Assembly: GCA_948467545.1 (NCBI GenBank) | Contig: CAOKER010000007.1 | Coordinates: 1-64,000 of the forward strand | Direction of reading: 5' to 3' | Source of the DNA: an uncultured Eubacteriales bacterium | GTDB taxonomy: Bacteria > Bacillota > Clostridia > Oscillospirales > CAG-272 | Length of the DNA stretch: 64,000 bases | Shown: piece after piece, positions 35,000 to 43,618 of the stretch | How the letters are laid out: each line of letters starts with the position of its first letter | Numbering within the stretch: the stretch's first letter is position 1 | Notes under the pieces: generated by a model | The model's database searches: none | The model's input: only the letters and a program-made list of their open reading frames with translations | What the model was told of the DNA's origin: nothing | Translations under genes and position numbers: made by a program

Positions 35000-37153
35000 A
35001 TGATTATGAAATTGAAATCGAATACTGCCGTTAAAGTTACGGCTGTCATTCTTTTGTTTCTGACGTGTGCAGGAACCTTTCTGTCGGCATTTTTGTGTTT
35101 TATTATGACTTACTTCAACTCTTATTTGGACGGAGGTTTGGAGCTTAAATCAACTGCACTTCATATGCTGATTTCGAGAAATTACTATACTATGGACGAA
35201 TATTTGGAGGCCGTATATTCGGGCAATGAGGAAGTAAAGGACTATTATTTCAGGGAGATTTTAAATCCGAATAAAACCAATCTCAGATTTTATATCAGCG
35301 ACGGCGAGAATAATTATATTGCTTCCAATGCGGATAAGGATTCATTTACAGAGCTTGACACTTTTTCCCGCACATTTAAAGAGTATATAGATGAAACGGA
35401 AATTTATGTTGAAAAGACTTTCGGTACGTCTATAGAGGCATACTCCTTTATAAACGAGTATAAAAACAGAGAGGGATTTGAAGTAACCGACTATTATATT
35501 GAGTCTGAAGAATCTGAAGAAAACGGAGTGTTTACGGCAAGGGTTTACGGATGCGACGTTAAAAAGACCAAGCTGTGTGTCAGTTTGGGGATTGATTCGG
35601 AGCTTCCTGCAAAGGATATATTTTATTTTGCAGATTCAGCGATAGAAAGAGCTGTGACCTTAAGATACAGTCTTATATGGAGTGCGGTTATATTTGCCTT
35701 TTTGAGCACTGTGATTTTTGTGTTTATTATGTGTACGGCCGGGCATAAAACCGGAAAGGATGGGATTTACATCGGCTATCTTGATCGTATCCCCTTTGAT
35801 ATTCTAACGGGAGTCCTTGTACTGTTGGCTATTCTTCCGGCCGTGATAATTTATTCGGTTTATGACACCGGAGTTTCGGTATTTATTTTTTGTGTTTCTT
35901 TGATTTTTTGGTTTCTTATATTGCTTGAGTTTTTCTGGACACTTGCGGTAAGAGTAAAAAGCCGCAATGTTTTTAAAAACACGGTAATTTATATGTGTCT
36001 TCGCCTTGCGTACAGATTTTTAAAAAAGCTTGCGGGATTAATCGGTTTTACGTTTAGAAATTTACCTGTTTGCTGGAAGGCGGTTTTGATATACGGAGCT
36101 TTGACAATTTTTGAGCTGCTTGTTATGAGCAGCGGTTCAATGATAGGCTTGTTTATTCTTATAAAAATAATGATTTTCGCAGCTATTGTATACGTTTCAT
36201 CGGCGCTTAAAAGGCTCCAGCGCGGAGGAGAGGAGCTTGCATCCGGAAATGCGGCATATATTGTTGATACGCGCAGAATGCCTCGAATACTTGCTGCTCA
36301 TGCGAGAAATCTCAATAATATCAGTAAGGGACTTCGCCATGCTGTGGACGAACAGACAAAGAGCGAAAGAATGAAGGCTGAACTTGTCACTAATGTGTCG
36401 CACGATATAAAAACTCCGCTCACTTCTATTGTAAATTATGTTGATATTCTTAAAAGAGAAGGACTGAACTCAGCACGCGCGCCCGAATATCTTGAAATAC
36501 TTGCAAAGCAGTCTGCCCGTTTGAAAAAGCTTACCGAGGATCTTATCGAACTCTCAAAGGCTTCAACCGGAAATATATCGGCGAATATCGAGAATACAAA
36601 TCTTGGGGTACTTCTTTCTCAGGCTATGGGCGAATACGAAGAAAAATTCAATGCAAGGAAGCTTGAAATAATATTAAAGCTTTCTGATGAGAATTCATAT
36701 GTAATGGCGGACGGTCAGCTGTTGTGGAGGGTAATTGACAATCTTATGAACAATATCAATAAATATGCGCTTGAAGGTACAAGGGTATATATTTCAGCTT
36801 TGTCAAAAGATAATCTTACAGATATTACCTTTAGAAATATATCGGCGAACGCGATTGATGTTCCCGAAAATGAACTTACAGAGCGGTTTGTCCGCGGAGA
36901 TCTTTCCAGGACAACGGAAGGAAGCGGTTTAGGTCTATCGATTGCAAAAAATCTGACCGAGATTCAGGGAGGCAGATTTCGTATAAATACAGATGCGGAT
37001 TTATTCAAGGTTACACTTACCTTTGCCTCCGGTAAATCAGAGGTACAGGATATTGTTGAAAATCCGCAGCCGGAATCAAGATCTTTTCGGACCGATCAAA
37101 CTGTTCAAATATACGATTCGGGAAATGAAGCTGAAGAACACCGTAATTCTTAA
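35000..37153 (+). CDS. Sensor histidine kinase
   Basis: 717 residues from ATG 35000 (AAAAGGTGTGG upstream). One N-terminal helix (about 13-40), a large external domain (45-235), then about six further helices (240-425), which is more than a simple VanS-type kinase. HAMP-like segment, dimerisation domain with His468 in NVSHDIKTPLTS, and an ATPase domain with NLMNNINKYA and GSGLGLSIAKNL. Final 40 residues are polar and lack known motifs. It pairs with the preceding regulator. The multi-helix membrane core could sense a membrane or cell-wall signal. Confidence 0.94.
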   Translation: MIMKLKSNTAVKVTAVILLFLTCAGTFLSAFLCFIMTYFNSYLDGGLELKSTALHMLISRNYYTMDEYLEAVYSGNEEVKDYYFREILNPNKTNLRFYISDGENNYIASNADKDSFTELDTFSRTFKEYIDETEIYVEKTFGTSIEAYSFINEYKNREGFEVTDYYIESEESEENGVFTARVYGCDVKKTKLCVSLGIDSELPAKDIFYFADSAIERAVTLRYSLIWSAVIFAFLSTVIFVFIMCTAGHKTGKDGIYIGYLDRIPFDILTGVLVLLAILPAVIIYSVYDTGVSVFIFCVSLIFWFLILLEFFWTLAVRVKSRNVFKNTVIYMCLRLAYRFLKKLAGLIGFTFRNLPVCWKAVLIYGALTIFELLVMSSGSMIGLFILIKIMIFAAIVYVSSALKRLQRGGEELASGNAAYIVDTRRMPRILAAHARNLNNISKGLRHAVDEQTKSERMKAELVTNVSHDIKTPLTSIVNYVDILKREGLNSARAPEYLEILAKQSARLKKLTEDLIELSKASTGNISANIENTNLGVLLSQAMGEYEEKFNARKLEIILKLSDENSYVMADGQLLWRVIDNLMNNINKYALEGTRVYISALSKDNLTDITFRNISANAIDVPENELTERFVRGDLSRTTEGSGLGLSIAKNLTEIQGGRFRINTDADLFKVTLTFASGKSEVQDIVENPQPESRSFRTDQTVQIYDSGNEAEEHRNS

Positions 37154-37195
37154 AAACGGTACAGATATGACAGTTGTTTTTTCATTTGGTTATAT

Positions 37196-37322
37196 CTGAG
37201 GCTGTAAATAACTTCTAATATTTTCGATTTTAAATAAACAATCCCGCTAAAACCTCGATTTAACGTGGTTTTGGCGGGATGATTTTTGTTTTTTTGATAT
37301 GAGAGATTTTTTACAGCCTCAG
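37196..37322. mobile_element. MITE-like 127-bp inverted-repeat element
   Basis: Perfect 13-bp terminal inverted repeats (ctgaggctgtaaa at 37196-37208; tttacagcctcag at 37310-37322) that continue imperfectly inwards for about 7 bp. Inside is a second hairpin (37241-37254 with 37267-37280, one G-U pair) followed by T-rich sequence. No open frame and no clear target duplication. It could be a miniature transposon remnant or simply an elaborate terminator for the histidine kinase gene. Confidence 0.4.
37241..37292 (+). terminator. Terminator-like hairpin after the histidine kinase gene
   Basis: atcccgctaaaacc / ggttttggcgggat with a 12-nt loop, then gatttttgttttttt. A good intrinsic terminator by shape, nested in the longer inverted repeat. 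Confidence 0.75.
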
Positions 37323-37347
37323 CTTTTTGTATCAGGGTGTTAGGTGA

Positions 37348-37584
37348 TTATTTTCCCTCCACAAACCATTTTGGTCCCTCATAAAACAAATAACTTTGTT
37401 TTCCGTTTATGATGACGGTGTATCTGAGTCCCATTCCCCCGGCTTTGAGTGACGCGGCTTTTCGTACATCGGTTATGCGGTCGATTGTGTATAATCTTCC
37501 GTCTTCCCATACAAGCGACAGCGGTGTAATTCTGCCGTCGGTATCAAAGCTTGCGGTTACCCTGACGAATACTTTTCTTGCCAT
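37348..37584 (-). CDS. Small conserved-looking protein, possibly polymerase-associated
   Basis: 78 residues from ATG 37584, with an excellent AGGAGGAG 8 nt upstream; the longer frame to 37626 has no such site. Starts MARKVFVRVTASFD, then PLSLVWEDGRLYTIDRITDV, AASLKAGGMGLRYTV and KWFVE. The layout (an arginine-rich W-x-DGR-x-Y strand and a terminal WFVE) reminds me of the small beta proteins encoded beside Y-family polymerases; dinB is 2.4 kb away on the same strand, beyond an opposing gene. That link is from memory and unproven. Confidence 0.75.
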   Translation of the reverse strand: MARKVFVRVTASFDTDGRITPLSLVWEDGRLYTIDRITDVRKAASLKAGGMGLRYTVIINGKQSYLFYEGPKWFVEGK

Positions 37585-37760
37585 ATATTTTGCTCCTCCT
37601 GTAATAATTATTCCAGATATCGGCAATACTATTCGATGTATATATCAAAGGAATCATAAATATGCTTATAATATTAGCATACATACCTTTTCACAGAAGA
37701 AACCGGCGGATATAAGCGGATATAAAAGGTATGAAATTTTTCGGGAGTATAATCGAAAAA

Positions 37761-37856
37761 AGCAAAATATAGCAAAAGATAGCATGAGAAAGCAATAGAT
37801 AAGTATGAGATAGCAATAGATAAGTATGAGATAGCAATAGATAGCATAAGAACGCA
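37761..37856 (+). repeat. 21-bp tandem repeat array before the thioredoxin-domain gene
   Basis: Two perfect 21-bp copies (agcaatagataagtatgaga plus t) at 37791-37811 and 37812-37832, a truncated third from 37833, and degenerate 10-bp agcaaaa(t/g)at units at 37761-37790. It occupies much of the 350-bp gap 37585-37933. No CRISPR-like spacers. Confidence 0.85.
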
Positions 37857-37933
37857 TAAAAATGCAAATCTATTGCTTATATATTTACAAAAATTACAGA
37901 ATATTTTGATATGAAAGGCTTGAAAAAATACAG

Positions 37934-39934
37934 ATGAGTAATATGCTTAAAAAAGAAAAATCACCGTATCTTCAGCAGCATAGTGAAAATCCGGTGAATT
38001 GGTATCCATGGTGTGACGAAGCGTTTCGGAGAGCAAGAGAGGAGGACAAGCCGATATTTTTAAGCATCGGATATTCCACATGTCATTGGTGTCATGTGAT
38101 GGCGCATGAATCCTTTGAAGACTTCGAAGTGGCAAAGCTGCTCAATGAAAGCTTTATCTGTATAAAGGTCGACAGGGAAGAACGTCCCGATATTGATTCC
38201 GTATACATGACGGTATGTCAGGCTTTGACCGGATCGGGCGGATGGCCGCTTACAATAATAATGACGCCTGAGCAAAAACCTTTTTTTGCCGGCAGTTATT
38301 TTCCGAAGCACCGCAGATTGGGACATCCTGGACTTGGTGATATTTTAGAACAGACAAGGCTGCTGTGGATGGAGGATCGGAAAGAATTACTGGATACAGG
38401 CGAGCAGATAACGCGGGCCTTTAATAACAGTAACGAGGCCGTTTCGTACGAAGTTCCGAATAAAGATATTTTGAAAGAGGCATATAATACTTTAAAAAAC
38501 AGCTTTGACAGAGAATGGGGAGGGTTTGGTTCCGCTCCGAAATTTCCGTCTCCTCATAATCTTATGTTTCTTCTGCGGTATTCGTATCTCGAAAACGATT
38601 CCGAGGCATTGCATATGGCGGAGGTTACGCTTGACGCGATGCTCCGCGGAGGAATTCACGATCATATAGGAGGCGGTTTCTGCCGGTATTCGACGGACAG
38701 AAAATGGCTGGTTCCGCATTTTGAAAAGATGCTATATGATAATGCGCTGCTGATTATTTTATATTTGGAAGCATATCAAAGGACTGATAACAAATCATAT
38801 TTTAATGTCTCAAAACAGACGGCGGATTATATTCTTCGCGAGCTGACTGACTTAAACGACGGTTTTTACTGCGGACAGGACGCGGACAGCGACGGAGTTG
38901 AGGGCAAATACTATGTTTTTCTTCCGAGTGAAATAAACGAAGTGCTCGGCGTGAGCGACGGTGATGATTTTTGCAGGCTTTACGGAATAACGGAAGTCGG
39001 AAATTTTGAAGGGAAAAGTATACCCAATCTTATAGAAACCGCTAATGAAGCTTGGCGTTATGATGATCCGCGTATAAAAAAATTGTATGAATACCGCAAG
39101 AGTCGTGTTTTTCTTCACAAGGATGACAAAATACTGCTTTCATGGAATTCATGGACAATTATAGCTATGGCGCGCGCCGGTCTGATCCTTGGCGACGAAA
39201 AATACAAAGAGGCCGCAGAGAGCGCACAACGGTTTATAGAGGAAAATATGACGGACGGCAATAATCGGCTGTATCTGCGTTTCAGGAACGGAGAGGCCGC
39301 GCACGCGGCGCAGCTGGAGGATTATGCCGTTTACTCACTTTCTTTGATCGAGCTTTATCGTTTGACCTTTAATCCCTATTATCTCAGTCAGGCTGTACTT
39401 CGTGCAAAACAAATGATAGAATATTTTGAGGATAAAAAAGACGGAGGTTATTACATCAGTGCATCCGATTCGGAACGGCTTATTGTCCGTTTGAAAGAAA
39501 GTTATGACGGTGCCGTTCCGTCCGGGAACTCTGTGGCTGCAATGGTGCTTGAAAAGCTTTTCGCTCTGACAGGAGAAAGCTGTTTCAGTGATGCTGCCGA
39601 CAGGCAGCAAAAATATATGGCGGGGCAGATGAAACGGTATCCGTCAGCTCACTGCTTTGCTCTGATTGCTTTGTCACAAAGCTTGTATACCCGCCGGGAA
39701 TTAATATGTGCCTGCAGCACAGAACCGAAAGAACTTAAAGAATATATAAAATGTCATTCGGCAGACGATTTGAATATCCTGCTTAAAACACCTGAGAATG
39801 CAGAAAAACTCTCGGAGACGGCTCCGTTTACGATTTCCTATCCGATTCCGGAAAGCGGCGCCTTATGGTATTTGTGTGAAAACGGAATCTGCAGGGCGCC
39901 TGTCACGGATTTTTCGGAGCTTAAACTTTTATAA
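37934..39934 (+). CDS. Thioredoxin-domain protein of the YyaL/SPATA20 family (DUF255)
   Basis: 666 residues. An N-terminal thioredoxin-like domain (1-170) with [20 protein letters not shown] and the CxxC in [17 protein letters not shown] is followed by an (alpha/alpha)6 barrel resembling N-acylglucosamine 2-epimerases ([45 protein letters not shown]). Length is typical. The function of the family is not established. AAAGG lies 14 nt before ATG 37934; ATG 37943 is also possible. Lies downstream of a repeat array. Confidence 0.93.
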   Translation: MSNMLKKEKSPYLQQHSENPVNWYPWCDEAFRRAREEDKPIFLSIGYSTCHWCHVMAHESFEDFEVAKLLNESFICIKVDREERPDIDSVYMTVCQALTGSGGWPLTIIMTPEQKPFFAGSYFPKHRRLGHPGLGDILEQTRLLWMEDRKELLDTGEQITRAFNNSNEAVSYEVPNKDILKEAYNTLKNSFDREWGGFGSAPKFPSPHNLMFLLRYSYLENDSEALHMAEVTLDAMLRGGIHDHIGGGFCRYSTDRKWLVPHFEKMLYDNALLIILYLEAYQRTDNKSYFNVSKQTADYILRELTDLNDGFYCGQDADSDGVEGKYYVFLPSEINEVLGVSDGDDFCRLYGITEVGNFEGKSIPNLIETANEAWRYDDPRIKKLYEYRKSRVFLHKDDKILLSWNSWTIIAMARAGLILGDEKYKEAAESAQRFIEENMTDGNNRLYLRFRNGEAAHAAQLEDYAVYSLSLIELYRLTFNPYYLSQAVLRAKQMIEYFEDKKDGGYYISASDSERLIVRLKESYDGAVPSGNSVAAMVLEKLFALTGESCFSDAADRQQKYMAGQMKRYPSAHCFALIALSQSLYTRRELICACSTEPKELKEYIKCHSADDLNILLKTPENAEKLSETAPFTISYPIPESGALWYLCENGICRAPVTDFSELKLL

Positions 39935-39944
39935 ATCGTATTGT

Positions 39945-41186
39945 TTATCTTCTCAAAAATATATCAGGGTGGATTATGTGTTCGTCCTTTGGATTTATGT
40001 TGGAGAGTTCTTTGTCGGTGAGCATAATCCCTCGTCCGACAGAATAATGTCCGAAACGTGATCGGATGATATCGACTGTGCGCTCTAAATCCTCCTGTCT
40101 TTGTATTTGTGAAATTTCGGGAAGAAATGACAACTGTTCATGTTCACTCAGAAACAGTCCGCATGCCCTGACGCTGAGTGAGCGGACAGGTTTGCCGGTA
40201 GCATGCTGTTTGTACAGCTCGAAGGCCTTGTTAAAAAGTGATTTTGAAGTTCTGTTCGGATACGACAGCCTTCCCTGACGCTCATAGCTGTGAAGCTCAT
40301 TATCTCTGATTCCTATTTGCACCGTACTGCATATGAAATTGTACTCGCGCATGCGGGAGGATACACATTCGCACAGCACGTAGAGGATAATTTTTATATC
40401 TTCGTCTGTTATCAAATCACGTGGCGATGTTGTACTGTTTCCTATAGATTTTATTAGAGATTTTGCTCCTATATTTGAAACAGGGGAGGTATCGAGTCCG
40501 TTTGCAAACATCCAAAGCATTACTCCGTTCTGACCGAGAAGATATTTCATAAAATGTTTATCGGATCTTGCGAGATCCCCTATTGTTTTTATTTTGTAAT
40601 TTAAAAGCTTTTTATGCGTAGATTTTCCTACGTATAACAGATCATTTACGGGAAGCGGCCAGACAATTTCTTTAAAGCGGGTGCGCTTTATGACGGTGGT
40701 TGCGTCCGGCTTTTTTATATCGCTGCCCAGCTTGGCGAATATCTTGTTGTAGGATACGCCGACCGAAACTGTAACTCCAAGCTCCGATTTTACTCTTTCT
40801 CTAAGCTTGTCGGCAATAGTCGGACCGTCTCCGAACAGAGCGGAGCTGCCGGTTACGTCAAGCCAGCATTCGTCGAGTCCGTAAGGCTCTACCTGATCGG
40901 TGTATTCGCTGTAAATTTCTCTTGCTGTTTCCGAGTATTTAATATATAATTCATAATGGGGCGGGACGAATATTATATCGGGGCACTTTTGTTTTGCCAG
41001 CCACAGGGGATTTCCCGTCGCCACTCCGCAGGCTTTTGCAGCATAGTTTTTTGCCAGCACTATTCCGTGGCGTGTTTCCGGATTTCCGGAAACCGCAATC
41101 GGTTTTCCGCGCAGTGACGGATTGTAAAGACATTCGACTGATGCGTAAAAGTTATTCAGATCAGAATGTAATATGACTCTTTCCAT
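39945..41186 (-). CDS. dinB: DNA polymerase IV (Y family)
   Basis: 413 residues. Error-prone lesion-bypass polymerase. Catalytic carboxylates: SDLNNFYASVE (residues 8-18) and EPYGLDECWLDVTG (about 103-116). Thumb and little-finger domains follow; VSVGVSYNKIFAKLGSDIKKPDATT is the family's helix-hairpin region. The C-terminal tail contains QLSFLP, which fits the sliding-clamp binding motif QLxLF/QLSLF. Ends convergently 10 nt from the YyaL-like gene. No LexA site was recognised in its promoter. Confidence 0.95.
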   Translation of the reverse strand: MERVILHSDLNNFYASVECLYNPSLRGKPIAVSGNPETRHGIVLAKNYAAKACGVATGNPLWLAKQKCPDIIFVPPHYELYIKYSETAREIYSEYTDQVEPYGLDECWLDVTGSSALFGDGPTIADKLRERVKSELGVTVSVGVSYNKIFAKLGSDIKKPDATTVIKRTRFKEIVWPLPVNDLLYVGKSTHKKLLNYKIKTIGDLARSDKHFMKYLLGQNGVMLWMFANGLDTSPVSNIGAKSLIKSIGNSTTSPRDLITDEDIKIILYVLCECVSSRMREYNFICSTVQIGIRDNELHSYERQGRLSYPNRTSKSLFNKAFELYKQHATGKPVRSLSVRACGLFLSEHEQLSFLPEISQIQRQEDLERTVDIIRSRFGHYSVGRGIMLTDKELSNINPKDEHIIHPDIFLRR

Positions 41187-41289
41187 AATCTTTTATTTCT
41201 TTCATAATTAATGGGATAAAAATCGGTGCTGATGTTTGAGCATGGTGTTTTGAATATAATGTTGTATTATCTGCGCATATATATTTATT

Positions 41290-41318
41290 ATTCTATAATA
41301 TAAGACATACAAAATCAA
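41290..41318 (-). promoter_or_regulatory. dinB promoter candidate
   Basis: Minus strand TTGATT, 17-bp spacer, TAGAAT; about 100 nt before dinB. Confidence 0.55.
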
Positions 41319-41344
41319 CACACAATATATGGTATAATATCTTA

Positions 41345-41490
41345 AAGCTAATGTTTTAAATGCGAGTATCGCTTCGCCGCCGCGTCAGCTGTTTTGCGGA
41401 GGAACCCGAAATGTTTTGCGGTTTTTCTTGATTTTATAGTATATTAATTTAAATATGCCCGGCGCAAAGCTTGCGCCGGGCATATAAAAT
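41345..41490 (+). ncRNA. Candidate small RNA (weak)
   Basis: A plus-strand extended -10 (TGGTATAAT, 41330-41338) precedes a locally GC-rich block (41362-41425) with the direct repeat tgttttgcgg at 41390 and 41412, ending at the 15-bp hairpin at 41453-41485. There is no coding frame. The hairpin lacks a T-tract on this strand, which weakens the call. It explains part of the gap 41187-41547. Confidence 0.22.
41453..41485. terminator. 15-bp perfect hairpin, probable spoVM terminator
   Basis: atatgcccggcgcaa (41453-41467) and ttgcgccgggcatat (41471-41485), 3-nt loop. On the minus strand it is followed by T/A-rich sequence and lies 62 nt after the spoVM-like stop. Confidence 0.65.
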
Positions 41491-41547
41491 ATAGAGGCAA
41501 ATATCATAAGCAGTAATTATAAAAAACAGCAATTATCGGAAACTGTC

Positions 41548-41634
41548 TTAGTCTTTTCTGTGTTTTTTAATTTTAAGAATTTTTCTGAGCAAAGGAGCTA
41601 TTAATTTGGGTGATTTCATTACAACGATTTTCAT
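41548..41634 (-). CDS. spoVM: SpoVM-like stage V sporulation micro-protein
   Basis: 28 residues: MKIVVMKSPKL then a Leu/Ile/Lys-rich amphipathic helix ending in HRKD. It compares well with Bacillus SpoVM (26 residues, starting MKFYTIKLPKF): Lys2, Lys7, the structurally key Pro9 and Lys10 coincide, and the basic tail ends in RKD. SpoVM is an amphipathic helix that recognises the convex forespore membrane and anchors the SpoIVA coat basement. AAAGGA lies 10 nt before ATG 41634, and a hairpin follows the gene. It is too short for normal gene finders. rsgA, next to spoVM in Bacillus, is also in this window (47862-48941). Confidence 0.75.
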   Translation of the reverse strand: MKIVVMKSPKLIAPLLRKILKIKKHRKD

Positions 41635-41867
41635 ATGTACCGAATCCTTTCATGTCTGTGTATAAAATATCTGTTTGTTATTATTATATGTATTTGCTGT
41701 AAAGCTGTTACTGTTTTTTGCAGGGTATGATTTTTTCACTTTATTCATACTGAATTAATAAATATATTATATACTATTATGACATCTAATTTGTACGTTT
41801 TAATCTGATAGATTGGTCGAATCCAAATAAGAATTTTATGAGCAGGTCTTAAAGGGAGAATATAATT

Positions 41868-41993
41868 ATGTTTAAACGTAACAAAAAGAAAATTTCGGAC
41901 GCATTTTTTACAGTATTAATGATTTTCATGGCACTTTTTCCTTTTCTTTTTATTGTATGGCTTTGTCTGAGACTCTTCGTTAATCTTGCATGA
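41868..41993 (+). CDS. 41-residue membrane micro-protein
   Basis: ATG 41868 with AAAGGGAG 9 nt upstream, TGA at 41991-41993. Basic start MFKRNKKKISDAFF, then one strongly hydrophobic helix (about residues 15-38, rich in Leu, Phe, Met, Val, with Trp and Cys). No recognised family. It is divergent from the spoVM-like gene and 45 nt ahead of the lipoprotein gene, so it may be its operon partner. Confidence 0.6.
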   Translation: MFKRNKKKISDAFFTVLMIFMALFPFLFIVWLCLRLFVNLA

Positions 41994-42038
41994 GAATGCT
42001 TTGACAGTATTTTATTATCAAGGAGTTATAATATCATT

Positions 42039-43046
42039 ATGAAGAAAAAAATTATACTTGCGTGTCTTGCGGTATCTGTGGCCGCGGGGTTATGCGGCTG
42101 CGGCTCAAAAAGGGTATCATATGACTTTAATCTTGACGAATATGTGACGGTGGGGCAGTACAAGGGACTTGAAGTTTCTTCAGAAGAAATTCAGACCAAA
42201 TATGATAGTACAATAACCTCACTTCAGAGTCAGTATACTACGTCCGAAACCGTTACGGACAGGGGAATTGAGGAAAATGATTCGGTTAGTGTTGATTATA
42301 CTTTGACATCCGGCGATACCGAGCTGGAAAGTCAGCAGAGCTATACCGTAACCGTCGGATCGGGCAGCAAGGATTTTGAAGATAGCCTTATCGGACACGT
42401 AACCGACGATACATATACGGAAACGGTTACATTGCCGGATGATTACAGCAATGCAGATTATGCGGGCGCCGAGGCTACATATTCTATTACTGTCGGAAAG
42501 ATTACGGCGTATGATGTTCCCGAAATTGACGATGCGTTTATAGCTGAAAAATACAGTGACAAATATGCATCGTATGCTGAGTTCGAGACCGCGACGCGCA
42601 AAAATATAAAAGAAGAGCTTCTTTGGGATATGGTGACCGAAAGTTCAGAGATATTGAAATATCCCGAGGAAAATATCAGAATATATTACGATAATTATGT
42701 AAACTATTACACAAACATGTACCAGTCATATGCCAATTCCATGAATACTACAATTGAGTCTGTGTATTCGATGATGGGTACATCCTTGCAACAGATATAT
42801 AAGCAGTCGGCTGAAGCTGCGAGGACTGATGTTGTTAAGGAAATGCTTGCGCTTTCGATTGCAAACGCCGAGAATATAGTAATTGATGACGACAGCTACA
42901 CGTCACGTCTTGAGGAAATGTATTCTGACTATGGATACGATTCCGCAAAGGCGATGGAGAAAGCAGTCGGCAAGGAAGCCGCAAAACGTATTATGATCGA
43001 ACAGGATGTTTTTCAGATGATAAACGATAATTCAACTGAAATCTGA
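42039..43046 (+). CDS. Trigger-factor-like lipoprotein (peptidyl-prolyl isomerase/chaperone)
   Basis: 335 residues. Lipoprotein signal: KKKIILACLAVSVAAG then LCGC, so Cys21 is the likely lipidated residue. An FKBP-like domain follows (about 75-155: ENDSVSVDYTLTSGD, VGSGSKDFEDSLIGH), then a trigger-factor C-terminal-like helical domain (160-330: VPEIDDAFIAEKYSDKYASY, FETATRKNIKEEL). The ribosome-binding N-domain of true trigger factor is absent, replaced by the anchor. It probably helps fold exported proteins outside the membrane, as PrsA does. AAGGAG lies before ATG 42039. Confidence 0.88.
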   Translation: MKKKIILACLAVSVAAGLCGCGSKRVSYDFNLDEYVTVGQYKGLEVSSEEIQTKYDSTITSLQSQYTTSETVTDRGIEENDSVSVDYTLTSGDTELESQQSYTVTVGSGSKDFEDSLIGHVTDDTYTETVTLPDDYSNADYAGAEATYSITVGKITAYDVPEIDDAFIAEKYSDKYASYAEFETATRKNIKEELLWDMVTESSEILKYPEENIRIYYDNYVNYYTNMYQSYANSMNTTIESVYSMMGTSLQQIYKQSAEAARTDVVKEMLALSIANAENIVIDDDSYTSRLEEMYSDYGYDSAKAMEKAVGKEAAKRIMIEQDVFQMINDNSTEI

Positions 43047-43162
43047 GCTTCGAAACAGCTCCGGTCAGCGTCGTCAAAATGTGCCCGCTGTTGCTTAGCC
43101 GACGGTGGGCTGTTTTATTCAAATATGATTATTCTGACATGATACAGAAAGGAATTGTTGTT

Positions 43163-43579
43163 TTGGGTAATTTTTTTAATAAGCTGCGATATAAAATGAG
43201 TATATTTATGAATGGCAGATATGGAACCGACAGCTTTTTTACTTTTTTGATGTGGGCAGAAGTCATTCTTATTTTAGTTAATGCATTTGCAAGAAGCAGT
43301 ATTATCACTCTTATTGAATTTGCTGTAATAATATATTCGCTGTTTCGTGCGTTTTCAAGAAATACTATGAAGAGACGGGATGAAAATGCTAAATATTTAG
43401 AGATTAAAGGCAAGATAACCGGTTTTTTCAAGCTTGGAAAAGACAAATTTCACGATAGAAAGACACATGTATATAAAAAGTGTCCGTCGTGTCGCGCGAT
43501 GCTTCGATTTCCAAAAAAGCCGGGCGATCATAAGGCGTCTTGTCCGAAGTGCGGACATCGTTTTGATGTTCACATCTGA
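43163..43579 (+). CDS. Membrane protein with C-terminal zinc ribbon
   Basis: 138 residues from TTG 43163, chosen because AGAAAGGA lies 9 nt upstream; the longer frame from 43079 has no ribosome site and reads through that motif. FMNGRYGTDSFFTFL precedes one or two membrane helices (about 24-64), then a basic FSRNTMKRRDENAKYL and a zinc ribbon: KCPSCRAMLRFPK ... CPKCGHRF (two CxxC). Function unknown. Confidence 0.8.
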   Translation: MGNFFNKLRYKMSIFMNGRYGTDSFFTFLMWAEVILILVNAFARSSIITLIEFAVIIYSLFRAFSRNTMKRRDENAKYLEIKGKITGFFKLGKDKFHDRKTHVYKKCPSCRAMLRFPKKPGDHKASCPKCGHRFDVHI

Positions 43580-43618
43580 CGTATTTGTTCAATACTTACA
43601 TAAAGGAAAATTGATATT

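Noticed and set aside
37761..37856. CRISPR array or origin iterons
   Set aside because: Units are contiguous, A-rich and not next to replication or cas genes.
41811..41822. tRNA T-loop-like sequence (ggtcgaatcc)
   Set aside because: No acceptor stem, anticodon arm or CCA end can be folded around it.
43079..43162. Longer N-terminus for the zinc-ribbon membrane protein
   Set aside because: The extra residues read through the ribosome site AGAAAGGA and there is none further upstream.
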